In this document: piece after piece, positions 34,014 through 42,068 of the stretch | Layout of the letters: every line of letters starts with the position of its first letter | How positions within the stretch are numbered: position 1 is the stretch's first letter | Assembly: GCA_036823195.1 (NCBI GenBank) | Contig: DAISGI010000016.1 | Location: 1-53,044 of the forward strand | DNA length: 53,044 nt | Reading direction: 5' to 3' | Source: UBA4874 sp002399435 | Lineage (GTDB): Bacteria; Bacillota; Clostridia; Caldicoprobacterales; DTU083 | The notes under the pieces: model-generated | What the model was told of the DNA's origin: nothing | Seen by the model: only the letters and a program-made list of their open reading frames with translations | The model's database searches: none | Position numbers and translations under genes: made by a program

Positions 34014-34697
34014 TCAGGCCTTCCATTCCACATCTTCCCGGATAATCCGCATGGGATTGCCAACGGCAAGACAGTTTGGCGGCACGTCCTTATTGACCAG
34101 TGTGTCCGCTCCGATTACAGCATTGTCTCCAATCGTCACACCTTTTAAAACAGTACAGTTGCATCCGATCCACACATGATCCCCGATTCGGACCGGCTTC
34201 ACGAGTTCATTCTCCGTATCATCCGGATAATGAATATGATGAAAATCCGTATCCAGGATGGTGGTATTCCAGGCAATGGCACAGTCGTTTCCGATGTCAA
34301 TCCGATTAGCACAGTACACGACGGAAGAAGCCGTAATATAGGTATTGTCCCCGATGGACAGCGTCGCACCCGGGCCTGTTACAATCCCCACGCCCGGTCC
34401 CAGCTTCACCTTGCCCATCACATGAAAAACAGAATCCCGGTACATCCGGACAGAGGATTTGGCATGCACCATATCCCCAATATACTTGCCGCCCAGGTAC
34501 AACCTTCGGTCAATGATCAGCCTGGCGCCGGGTCCCCTGGTAATGGTACTCCCGAAATCCGCAAACACCCGGAACCGGTAGAAGCTCCGTATGGAGTGAA
34601 AAAGGTTCAGGAAAAAACTATATATCACATTTAAAATCAGCTTCGGATTCATCCGGAGCGCACGGGTCATTTTTGTATTAAACATTGGCTTATCCAC
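34014..34697 (-). CDS. Hexapeptide-repeat acyltransferase (left-handed beta helix)
   Basis: 227 residues if started at the GTG at 34695-34697, which has GGAGG 10 bases upstream; the open frame continues to 34778 without a ribosome binding site. Hexapeptide repeats run from about residue 60 to the end (GPGVGIVTGPGATLSIGDNT, IGDHVWIGCNCTVLKGVTIG). The catalytic-type His region is TDFHHIHYPD, and the ending NPMRIIRED is that of the CysE/LacA/WbbJ acetyltransferase group. It probably acetylates a sugar of the cell envelope. No polysaccharide genes are adjacent. Confidence 0.82.
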   Translation of the reverse strand: MDKPMFNTKMTRALRMNPKLILNVIYSFFLNLFHSIRSFYRFRVFADFGSTITRGPGARLIIDRRLYLGGKYIGDMVHAKSSVRMYRDSVFHVMGKVKLGPGVGIVTGPGATLSIGDNTYITASSVVYCANRIDIGNDCAIAWNTTILDTDFHHIHYPDDTENELVKPVRIGDHVWIGCNCTVLKGVTIGDNAVIGADTLVNKDVPPNCLAVGNPMRIIREDVEWKA

Positions 34698-34861
34698 GGA
34701 CAGCCAGCCTCCGTTCCATATAATCTGACAATTCCTGCAACAACCATTATACCACAGGCCCGGGAAAATTGTTGCCATTTTTGCGAATGATATACCTCCC
34801 CCTGCACCTCAAGCAGACAGTCGCTGTCCCCCGGCGTCTGCCTGATTCCCTGAGACCCCTT

Positions 34862-34901
34862 TAAAAAAAGGCATCCCCCCTCAAAGCTGAGGAAGGATGC
34901 C
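34862..34901 (-). terminator. Terminator of the alpha-mannosidase gene
   Basis: On the minus strand GGCATCC/GGATGCC outer arms and CCTC/GAGG inner arms are followed by seven T. Confidence 0.85.
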
Positions 34902-34938
34902 CGGAAGGGCCATGAAAAGATGCCCTCCACAATATTGC

Positions 34939-37905
34939 CTATTTACCTGCCATATCCATGACAAATGTCGTAATCTCATACGGATTCATATGCAGATGCA
35001 GCCTGCGGCCCTGCGGAAGGAGCGTTTGCTCCGGCTTTTCCATCAGGTTGCACAGGGTAACTTTCTCCACCCCTGCCGGAAGGGTAATGCAGCAGTCCGT
35101 GCTTTCCCCATAGGTTTCATACATCCGGATCACAATTCCGTCATGCTCTTCTGCCTTTTTGATGGTGGAAAGAATCACATTGTCCCGATCCACCGTTACG
35201 AAACTCTCCTCCGGGCACAGGGTACCGGTTCCCTTATAGACTTTCAGCGGATTGTTGAAGGCGAGAGCGGTCTGCTCCACCAGGGCTTTGTGCTCATTCC
35301 CGGCATGCGGATAAAGGGCATAGCGGAAGGTATGCTCTCCCTGGTCAGCGTCCCTGCCCGGGCTGTTGGTGCTGCGGAGAAGCGCCAGATCCAGCACGTT
35401 GTCATAGAGTTTATGACCATATTTGCAGTCATTCAGCAAAGCCACTCCATAATCTTCACGGGAAAGATCCACCCATTTATGGGCACAGCGTTCAAACCGG
35501 GAACGCTGCCATGTGGTATTCCGGTTCGTGCTGTACCGGATGTTTCCAAACTGGATATCGCACGTCACTTCCTCCGCATCCACCACAACCGGGAAGGAAG
35601 TCCGAAGCATTTTCTGCTTTTCATGCCAGTCCACCTTCGTGTCAAACTGCAGAAGCCTGCTGCCCTGCTGCAGATAGATGGTTTGCTGAAGATCGGAATC
35701 GCCAAAACGGTAATGCTGACTCATCACTGCATTTACCCCGTCCAGAAAGGCTCTTTGCTCCACCAGCTCAAATGCGCGGGGTTTCTGCTCGTCATAGTAC
35801 ACTTCAATGTCCCATGCGTTTCCGTCTTCTTCGTTATAAACGGCCAGCCGGTTTGCCACCTGCCCGTCCGGCAGAACTTCCACTCCGTTCTGCTTGTCAA
35901 AAATAGAGAGAATGCTTCCGTCCCCGCCAAACCGCACGTTCAGATTTTCATTTTCAATCCGAAGATCTTCAGCCAGCAGTGCGGTGCTCTGTGCCGCCTT
36001 TTCAAACTGTCCGGCCGCCGCGAATGCCGGTACCGTCACCTGATACCACCCGTCGTCCTTCTTCAGATATTCCGTCCGGTCAAACCCCTGGGTATTCACA
36101 GCCAACTCTCCGGAGAACAGGTCTTCATACAGCTCCCTGGTCATTTTCCGGGTCTTGTCATAAAGAATCCGATAGCGGGGGACACTCTCATCGTAAACCC
36201 GTTTGATGGCCGATCCCGGTATAATGTCATGGAACTGGTACAGCAGTACTTCCTTCCATATATCCGCGATCTCTTCCTGGGGATAGTTCTTCCCGCCGTA
36301 CTGTTTCGCCAGCACTGCCGCAAACTCCAGATCATGCAGGGCATTTTCCATGTAGCGGTTGTATTTCTTGTTGCGGGCCTGGGTTGTAAACGTGCCGCGG
36401 TGCTTCTCAAGATAGAGTCCGCCCCGCCACTCGGGATATTCCTCCGTGTTCCGGTCAATATCATGGAAGAAATCCCTGGCAAAGCGCTGTACCGTTGGAG
36501 ACAGTCCCTCCAGGTTCTTCATCCTTTTCAGCTTTTCCAGATGATAGGCAGAAGGGCCGCCGCCGCCGTCTCCCACGCCGAACAGTGCCAGTGCCTGATC
36601 GCACAGGCCCTTCTCATGATAGTTCTTTTCAATCTTCCTTACCGATGCCGGGGAAGCCTGGCTGTTATAGGTCTCCTCCGGAAGCATATGCGCCAATACC
36701 ACAGAGCCGTCCAGTCCCTTCCAGCGGAAGGTATGATAAGGAAACGTATTATGATCGTTCCAGGACATTTTCTGCGTCATAAAATACTTCAGACCGCTTT
36801 TCCGCATAATCTGGGGAAGCGATGCCGTAAATCCAAAGCAGTCCGGCAGCCATACATTATCCACTTCCACATCAAATTCATCTTTCCAGAATTTCGTGCC
36901 GAACAGGATCTGTCGGACCAGTGATTCCCCTCCGGGCAGGTTGGTATCCGCCTCAACCCACATTCCACCCTGGGGCTCAATCCGTCCCTCTTTTACACGC
37001 TCCTTGATCCGTTCAAAGAGCTGCGGATAATACATCTTCATCCAAAGCAACAACTGCGGCTGACTGACCCCAAAGACATAGTCCCCATAGCGGTTCATAA
37101 GATGGTCCACTGTGGAAAGGGTACGCGCGCCCTTGCGAATGGTCTCGCGAATCGGCCACAGCCATGCCAGATCGATATGGGCATGCCCAATGAAGTTTAC
37201 CGTCAGGGATGGAGTGCCGCCGACTTTCGACAGCTCTTTGCCTAGTATTTTCCTTGCATCCTTTGCTTCTTCCTCCGTGCCCTCATAAAAAACATTGATG
37301 GAATCGTTCAGTGCCCGGATGATGCTGGACCGCCTCGGCCCTTCCTCCATACAATGGAAAGCTTCCCTGAGGGTATAGAAATCATAATAAAAGGCCCGAA
37401 GCTCCGGATACAGAACCGCCACATAGGCTTCCTTCAAATCACCGCTGTCCACGTAATTGCCAAACAGGTCGTTGCAGCCGGCATCCACCCACAAATCAAT
37501 CCTGCCATCCTTTGTTTCGAGTAAATCCAGGGGAACGACATGCTTCCGGACCTCACCAAATTCATGAACGACACTGCCATGGGTCAGTCCGGTCAGAGGC
37601 CCGCGCTTCTCATCATAGCAAAGGCCTTCCCCGCTTATGTCAATCAGCAGAACCGTATTTTCCCCCCGACTCTCCGCCGGAATCTCCCCGGTAAAGTGCA
37701 TCCAGGCGCAGTCAAACAGATCTCCCCAGTGATCCCCCACCTTTAAGTCCCGTTTTTCACCGGTAAACCGGTCTTCATAGCGAACCGGCTCTTTGGTGAC
37801 ATAAGCAGTACAGCTTAAGTCCCCTATAACCTTATAATATCTGCGAACCAGTCTTCCCATAAAATTGTCGATGCGATGCATTGTGTTTTTCTCAAACTGA
37901 TACAT
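34939..37905 (-). CDS. GH38 alpha-mannosidase
   Basis: 988 residues from ATG 37903-37905, with GGGGAG just upstream. The catalytic domain starts near residue 250 with the zinc-binding motif GHAHIDLAWLW. The nucleophile Asp is in WLPDCFGFTASLPQI, and a third zinc-site segment in QFHDIIPGSAI. A large beta-sandwich C-terminal part completes the family layout at normal length. There is no signal peptide, so it acts in the cytoplasm, presumably on imported mannosides or glycan fragments. It stands alone with a terminator; no sugar transporter is next to it. A 17-bp direct repeat lies upstream (37973-38012). Confidence 0.93.
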   Translation of the reverse strand: MYQFEKNTMHRIDNFMGRLVRRYYKVIGDLSCTAYVTKEPVRYEDRFTGEKRDLKVGDHWGDLFDCAWMHFTGEIPAESRGENTVLLIDISGEGLCYDEKRGPLTGLTHGSVVHEFGEVRKHVVPLDLLETKDGRIDLWVDAGCNDLFGNYVDSGDLKEAYVAVLYPELRAFYYDFYTLREAFHCMEEGPRRSSIIRALNDSINVFYEGTEEEAKDARKILGKELSKVGGTPSLTVNFIGHAHIDLAWLWPIRETIRKGARTLSTVDHLMNRYGDYVFGVSQPQLLLWMKMYYPQLFERIKERVKEGRIEPQGGMWVEADTNLPGGESLVRQILFGTKFWKDEFDVEVDNVWLPDCFGFTASLPQIMRKSGLKYFMTQKMSWNDHNTFPYHTFRWKGLDGSVVLAHMLPEETYNSQASPASVRKIEKNYHEKGLCDQALALFGVGDGGGGPSAYHLEKLKRMKNLEGLSPTVQRFARDFFHDIDRNTEEYPEWRGGLYLEKHRGTFTTQARNKKYNRYMENALHDLEFAAVLAKQYGGKNYPQEEIADIWKEVLLYQFHDIIPGSAIKRVYDESVPRYRILYDKTRKMTRELYEDLFSGELAVNTQGFDRTEYLKKDDGWYQVTVPAFAAAGQFEKAAQSTALLAEDLRIENENLNVRFGGDGSILSIFDKQNGVEVLPDGQVANRLAVYNEEDGNAWDIEVYYDEQKPRAFELVEQRAFLDGVNAVMSQHYRFGDSDLQQTIYLQQGSRLLQFDTKVDWHEKQKMLRTSFPVVVDAEEVTCDIQFGNIRYSTNRNTTWQRSRFERCAHKWVDLSREDYGVALLNDCKYGHKLYDNVLDLALLRSTNSPGRDADQGEHTFRYALYPHAGNEHKALVEQTALAFNNPLKVYKGTGTLCPEESFVTVDRDNVILSTIKKAEEHDGIVIRMYETYGESTDCCITLPAGVEKVTLCNLMEKPEQTLLPQGRRLHLHMNPYEITTFVMDMAGK

Positions 37906-37972
37906 TGGACTCCCCTTTCCTGCTGAAGGTTTCATTAACAAATGCAAAAGTAGATTATCACATATTTGTAAC

Positions 37973-38012
37973 TATTTCAAGCAACTTATCATATGTATTT
38001 CAAGCAACTTAT
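37973..38012 (-). promoter_or_regulatory. 17-bp direct repeat upstream of the alpha-mannosidase
   Basis: TATTTCAAGCAACTTAT occurs twice (37973-37989 and 37996-38012), period 23 bases. On the minus strand each copy contains TTGCTT, a possible -35, and TGATAA lies 18 bases after the proximal one. It looks like an operator overlapping the promoter. Confidence 0.5.
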
Positions 38013-38134
38013 TGTATATTTTATTGCTTATCTTTTGTATTTCCCTCCAAATAGAAGGGGCCTGTTCCGCCCGGAAGTTCATACCGGAAATTGCGGGGGT
38101 ATCCGGATCATACGCCGATGAGATCCGGCACCTG

Positions 38135-38164
38135 AAAAAGTCACAGGAAACTGTCCTTTTTTTT
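38135..38164 (+). terminator. Orphan terminator-like hairpin
   Basis: AAAAG..ACAG-GAAA-CTGT.CTTTT with a GAAA tetraloop and a run of eight T. No gene ends here on the plus strand. Confidence 0.5.
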
Positions 38165-38308
38165 ATTAAAGTGTCAGGAAAAGAAGGAATTGCACTATTC
38201 GCGGCGAATAGAAAGATATACATCGTATATGGCAGAAGATATCCCATTTATGATATGATGAAGAAGGTTATTGGACTATGACATGGAAAGAGAGGATTGT
38301 GCGGATTT

Positions 38309-38947
38309 ATGGCGGAACTGGAAAGCATCGAAGAGTATCAGCAGCTGTTGAATAAGATCCCCGGAGTTCTGTCTTCCAGAATTATTACGGACAACCACTC
38401 GAATATAACAGATGTACATGTCCTTTCTACCACCAGCCGCGGGCCAAAGCAGATTGTCCGGGATGTTCAGTCTGCCATGCTTGCACAATATAACGTATCG
38501 GTGGATCATAGGGTCATCAGTGTCGCTCAGGTGGAGGATAAGAGTGTCACCAGACGGGAGATCCGGCTGGTGATCGAAAGTATAAAAATGCAGAGCGAAC
38601 AGGGAAAGGTGATGGCCAGCGTTGTCCTGTCCAGCGACGATCAAACTTTTGAAGGAGTTGCTTCCGGGGGAAATTCCGCAAGGGGGCGTATGCGGGTGGC
38701 AGTATCTGCCACTCTACAGGCGATCCACCGGTTTCTGGACAAGGATTTCGTATTTTTATTATCCGATGTTGTGGAGGTCCATCTGGCGGATCGTCAGGCA
38801 ATTGTTGTATCCATCCTCCATATTGCAGATTTCGGCGAGGAATATCTCTGCGGATCCGCCATGATCAAGGGCAACGACGATGATGCCGTTGTAAAGGCCA
38901 CATTGGATGCGGTCAACCGGAGGTTATATCAGCATTATTCCAAATAG
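38309..38947 (+). CDS. Conserved hypothetical protein
   Basis: 212 residues from ATG 38309; the ribosome binding site GAGG is 13 bases away and a TTG at 38297 is the alternative. The first 75 residues (SIEEYQQLLNKIPGVLSSRI, TDVHVLSTTSRGPKQIVRDV, VDHRVISVAQV) form a compact alpha-beta unit that recurs in several otherwise unrelated bacterial proteins. The second half repeats a similar alpha-beta pattern (VAVSATLQAIHRFL, VSILHIADFGEEYLCGSAM). Cytoplasmic. Function unknown. It lies upstream of the 29-residue peptide and HD-GYP genes on the same strand. Confidence 0.7.
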   Translation: MAELESIEEYQQLLNKIPGVLSSRIITDNHSNITDVHVLSTTSRGPKQIVRDVQSAMLAQYNVSVDHRVISVAQVEDKSVTRREIRLVIESIKMQSEQGKVMASVVLSSDDQTFEGVASGGNSARGRMRVAVSATLQAIHRFLDKDFVFLLSDVVEVHLADRQAIVVSILHIADFGEEYLCGSAMIKGNDDDAVVKATLDAVNRRLYQHYSK

Positions 38948-39057
38948 CAGGTATCATTATTGCTTATAAGCCAAAACATCGACAACAATACAGCGGAGCG
39001 GATATAGCCTGTCTATCCAGCGAAGGACAGAGATTTAAAATGGGGAGGCTATATTCC

Positions 39058-39147
39058 ATGAAGAAGATTGCAGTATCGGTATTGACATTGGTTACGAGTC
39101 TGGTATCCTTGTTACTTGCCAGCGGTGCAATGTTTTCCATCAGATAA
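39058..39147 (+). CDS. 29-residue hydrophobic peptide
   Basis: GGGAGG is 9 bases before ATG 39058; the frame of 29 codons ends at TAA 39145. The product (MKKIAVSVLTLVTSLVSLLL then ASGAMFSIR) is one basic-ended membrane helix. The leader resembles those of clostridial cyclic-lactone autoinducer (AgrD-type) peptides, but it ends before any Cys, and no AgrB is nearby. It precedes the HD-GYP start by 62 bases and is likely co-transcribed. It could be a small membrane regulator or a truncated pheromone gene. Confidence 0.55.
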   Translation: MKKIAVSVLTLVTSLVSLLLASGAMFSIR

Positions 39148-39209
39148 CGGATAAGACATAAAACACTTCGATGTTTTGGCTTTCTTTATCATTAAGGGGA
39201 ATTGCTTCA

Positions 39210-40577
39210 ATGAATAGAAAGCTATCGCTCACTCTGTCTGCCTTGAGTATCGTCAGTCTGTTCCTTACAATATACTGCATCTTACAAGTCAAAAGTATAA
39301 CTATTTGGAATCTGATATACTGGATTGTCCTGACTTCCCTGCTTGAGTCCTTACCAATATATATCAAAGAAGACCGCGCAGTCAGTGTAAGCTTTGCCGT
39401 CCTGCTGGCCTGCCACCTTAACAACGGCCCCTATTTTACTGCATTGGTAGCAGCCTTTGGAAGTGTTTTGGTATTTATAAAAAATCAGGATGGCACCTGG
39501 AAACATCCCTTTAATCTACCTTTTTATAAGACGCTGATGAATTACTCGAATTTTACGATATCCATATTTACTGCCGGGATTGTCTATGATACATGTATCA
39601 AAGCATACCCCGTATTTACCAATCCCATCCTGAACATCGTTCTGATTTTCATCTATCTGACCGTTGTTTTTCTGTTGAACTCCACCATCATGGTACTATA
39701 TGCATCCCTTATGAGAAAAAAGGCATTTTTGAAAACCTGGACCAGCGAAACATTGTGGGCTTATCCCAATTTTATAGCCGTCACTCCCCTTGGCTACTTC
39801 CTCTCCGTTCTGTATCGGGTCCCAAACGGTTCCCTTTATGTTCTCCTGCTTCTTGGCCCGCTTTTGCTGGCCCGCCATTCCTTCAAGCTGTACCTGGATT
39901 CCAGGGAACAGTATTATAAGACCATCCGGACGCTTACTGCGGCCATCGAGGCAAAGGATAAATATACGGAAGGCCATTCCAAACGGGTGGAATACTACGC
40001 GGGACGCATTGCCCGGAAACTGCGGGTTTCGCCGGGGGAGGCCGAATCCATCCGTACGGCTGCCCTGCTGCACGACATAGGCAAGATAGGGATCAGGGAC
40101 TCAGTCCTTTCCAAACCAGGCCGGCTTTCCGATGAAGAATGGGAAATGATCCGGCAGCATCCCGGCATAGGAATAAAGATTCTGGAAGAAGTCACTTTCC
40201 CGGGACATGTCAAGGATGCCATTCTCCACCATCACGAAAGATACGACGGCGGCGGATATCCGGACAGTCTGAAAGGGGATCAGGTCTCCAGGGATGCTTA
40301 CATTCTGGCTGCGGCGGACGCCTACGACGCCATGACTTCGGACCGCCCCTACCGGAAGGCGATGTCCAGGGATACCGCCATTTTAAACATCAGAAAGGAA
40401 AAAGGGGCCCAATTTCATCCCGATATAGCCGATGCCCTGATTTCCGTCCTGGAAGAAGAAAGCAAAAGCAATAAAGCCCCGATCTCCGTCCCGGAAGGAG
40501 AGAGCAAAAGCAATAAAAAAGAAAGCAGAAAAGAGGAAAGAAAAAATAAGCAGAAAGGAAAAGATGCGTCAAAATGA
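39210..40577 (+). CDS. Membrane HD-GYP domain protein
   Basis: 455 residues from ATG 39210, with AAGGGGA 9-10 bases upstream. About seven membrane segments occupy the first 230 residues. The HD-GYP domain follows with HSKRVEYYA, HDIGKIGI (His-Asp near residue 288), HHHERYDGGGYP and DAYDAMTSDRPYR. These motifs predict a cyclic-di-GMP phosphodiesterase or a related cyclic-nucleotide hydrolase. The tail has a near-duplicate ESKSNK segment and a Lys/Glu-rich end, from a 30-base direct repeat. Overlaps the DUF5317 gene as ATGA. Confidence 0.85.
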   Translation: MNRKLSLTLSALSIVSLFLTIYCILQVKSITIWNLIYWIVLTSLLESLPIYIKEDRAVSVSFAVLLACHLNNGPYFTALVAAFGSVLVFIKNQDGTWKHPFNLPFYKTLMNYSNFTISIFTAGIVYDTCIKAYPVFTNPILNIVLIFIYLTVVFLLNSTIMVLYASLMRKKAFLKTWTSETLWAYPNFIAVTPLGYFLSVLYRVPNGSLYVLLLLGPLLLARHSFKLYLDSREQYYKTIRTLTAAIEAKDKYTEGHSKRVEYYAGRIARKLRVSPGEAESIRTAALLHDIGKIGIRDSVLSKPGRLSDEEWEMIRQHPGIGIKILEEVTFPGHVKDAILHHHERYDGGGYPDSLKGDQVSRDAYILAAADAYDAMTSDRPYRKAMSRDTAILNIRKEKGAQFHPDIADALISVLEEESKSNKAPISVPEGESKSNKKESRKEERKNKQKGKDASK

Positions 40578-41137
40578 TACTACTGATCCCGTTGTTTGCT
40601 GTCGCCGTCGGCATTGGCCTGATCCGGGGCGGCAGAATATCCAATCTGGCCCATATTAAAATCAGGCGCCCCTGGCTGATCTTTTTATCTGTTCTCGTTG
40701 AATATGCCCTGATCTATCTGATGAGAAATACGTCCCGGATCACCCAGCCCCTTGCATGCCTGTTCCTATTTTTACAATATCTTCTGCTGTTTCTGTTTTT
40801 ATGGGAGAATCGGACACTGTCGTACAGCTGGCTGATTGGTGTGGGCAGCTTTCTGAACTTTCTTGTCATCATGGTAAACAAGGGCTCCATGCCTCTGTCA
40901 AAAACGGCCACAGCAGTGGATGCAAACTCCAAAAACATGAAGTATCTGGAAAATGGCAAATACCTGACCTATCACATCCTGAACAGCAACTCAAGGCTGA
41001 GGTTTCTGGGAGACATACTTCGTGTCCCTCCCCCGGTCCAATCCTTTCTCAGTATCGGAGATATTGTCCTGTTCCTTGGTATCCTGCTGCTGATTCAGGA
41101 TATCGTAGCGGGAAAATCGGAAAAAAAGGCGTCGTGA
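40574..41137 (+). CDS. DUF5317 membrane protein
   Basis: 187 residues, start codon overlapping the stop of the HD-GYP gene. About five membrane helices and the family segment SFLNFLVIMVNKGSMPLS near residue 95, followed by a soluble loop and a last helix. DUF5317 proteins commonly accompany membrane HD-GYP proteins in Clostridia. Function unknown; the coupling suggests that both work in the same membrane complex. A terminator follows. Confidence 0.8.
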   Translation: MILLIPLFAVAVGIGLIRGGRISNLAHIKIRRPWLIFLSVLVEYALIYLMRNTSRITQPLACLFLFLQYLLLFLFLWENRTLSYSWLIGVGSFLNFLVIMVNKGSMPLSKTATAVDANSKNMKYLENGKYLTYHILNSNSRLRFLGDILRVPPPVQSFLSIGDIVLFLGILLLIQDIVAGKSEKKAS

Positions 41138-41188
41138 CAGATAAAGATGCCTTTCCATTGCCTTATGGGGCAAACAGGTGAACGCAAA

Positions 41189-41232
41189 GAAACAGGATGG
41201 ATTCCGTCCACCCTGTTTCTGCTTATTTTTTA
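41189..41232 (+). terminator. Terminator of the HD-GYP/DUF5317 operon
   Basis: GAAACAGGATGGA pairs with TCCACCCTGTTTC (one mismatch), followed by GCTTATTTTTTAT. Confidence 0.8.
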
Positions 41233-41272
41233 TCCTTTTTTTGAGGACTGCTGTTTTATCCGTTGACTTTCA

Positions 41273-41728
41273 TCAATCGATTTGAATCCGGTGATCCCCT
41301 CTCTTCTGTTCCTCCACCTTTGGCAAAGCCAGCGTCAGGACGCCATTTTCAAATTTTGCCTTTATGTCCTCCGGCTTGACATCATTTACGTAAAAGCTTC
41401 TGCTCATGGAACTATATCTTCGTTCCCTGCGAATGTAGTTCTTTTCCTTATCCTCCTCTTCGTTGTGATCTTCTCTCTGAACGGCAATGGTCAATCTGTC
41501 GTCCCGCAGTTCCACATTGATTTCATCCTTTTTTACACCGGGCAGCTCCGCTTCAATGACATAGCCATTATCATTCTCCCGGATATCAACCTTCATCTGA
41601 TCATTGGAGTCATACATGCTCGGGAAGTCATTGAAGAAGTTGTCGAACCAATACTCCGGATCAAAAAAGTCTCTTGCCCTCTGAACATCCATATTCCTTC
41701 TGTTGTGATACGGTGTTAATCCAAACAT
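41273..41728 (-). CDS. Hsp20/alpha-crystallin small heat-shock protein
   Basis: 151 residues from the second ATG (41726-41728), which is 7 bases after AGGAGG; the first ATG nearly abuts it. The alpha-crystallin domain spans about residues 45-140 (MKVDIRENDNGYVIEAELPG, ENGVLTLALPK near the end). ATP-independent holdase that keeps unfolded proteins soluble. A CtsR-type operator lies upstream at 41799-41815, so heat induction through CtsR is likely. Confidence 0.93.
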   Translation of the reverse strand: MFGLTPYHNRRNMDVQRARDFFDPEYWFDNFFNDFPSMYDSNDQMKVDIRENDNGYVIEAELPGVKKDEINVELRDDRLTIAVQREDHNEEEDKEKNYIRRERRYSSMSRSFYVNDVKPEDIKAKFENGVLTLALPKVEEQKRGDHRIQID

Positions 41729-41785
41729 AACCATTCCTCCTGTCTGTATTTTATATACTGTCAGGAAAAGTCATCGCATTCCATT

Positions 41786-41791
41786 TTTATA
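41786..41791 (-). promoter_or_regulatory. -10 box of hsp20
   Basis: TATAAA on the minus strand, 58 bases before the start. The CtsR box covers the -35 position 17 bases away, where the sequence is a poor match to TTGACA. Confidence 0.5.
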
Positions 41792-41798
41792 CTCTTTC

Positions 41799-41815
41799 CT
41801 TGACTTTCCTTGACC
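41799..41815 (-). promoter_or_regulatory. CtsR-type heat-shock operator
   Basis: On the minus strand GGTCAAG-GAA-AGTCAAG: two direct heptads matching RGTCAAA at six of seven positions with the NAN spacer of the CtsR consensus. It overlaps the -35 region of hsp20. Confidence 0.65.
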
Positions 41816-41881
41816 TTCAGTTATATATATATCACCTATTTTCGAAAAGTACAATGCCGGAATTCAATCATTTATCGTCAT

Positions 41882-41902
41882 ATAATGAATTTATATCATT
41901 AT
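41882..41902 (+). promoter_or_regulatory. Operator-like inverted repeat
   Basis: ATAATGA and TCATTAT are perfect inverted arms around a 7-base AT spacer, in the interval between hsp20 and the divergent oxidoreductase gene. Confidence 0.35.
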
Positions 41903-42068
41903 ACGTTCCGATATCGCTTATTATCTCTTTATTTCATTGTTTTATTCCACTTTGTAAGAATTCAATCTCCCAACAGCAATTGATCCTGTATTCCTTGCCG
42001 GCGCCATGATAAAATGGTGTAAAAAGACAAGAATAAGAATAAAGAAAAAGAATAAGGAGGTACTCAGG

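Larger units (their letters stand above)
37906..38308. other. 403-base interval with direct repeat and orphan terminator
   Basis: No gene with a ribosome binding site. It holds the direct repeat at 37973-38012 and a plus-strand terminator-like hairpin at 38135-38164 that ends no annotated gene. The stretch between them (about 38040-38130) has several short inverted repeats, for example CCGGATC and GATCCGG, so a small RNA is possible. Confidence 0.35.

Noticed and set aside
34897..36924. Long 675-codon plus-strand frame antisense to the alpha-mannosidase
   Set aside because: It is the mirror of a clear GH38 gene, lacks a ribosome binding site and shows no family motif.
38012..38281. 89-codon plus-strand frame upstream of the conserved unknown gene
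   Set aside because: Starts at a TTG without a ribosome binding site and reads through the orphan terminator hairpin.
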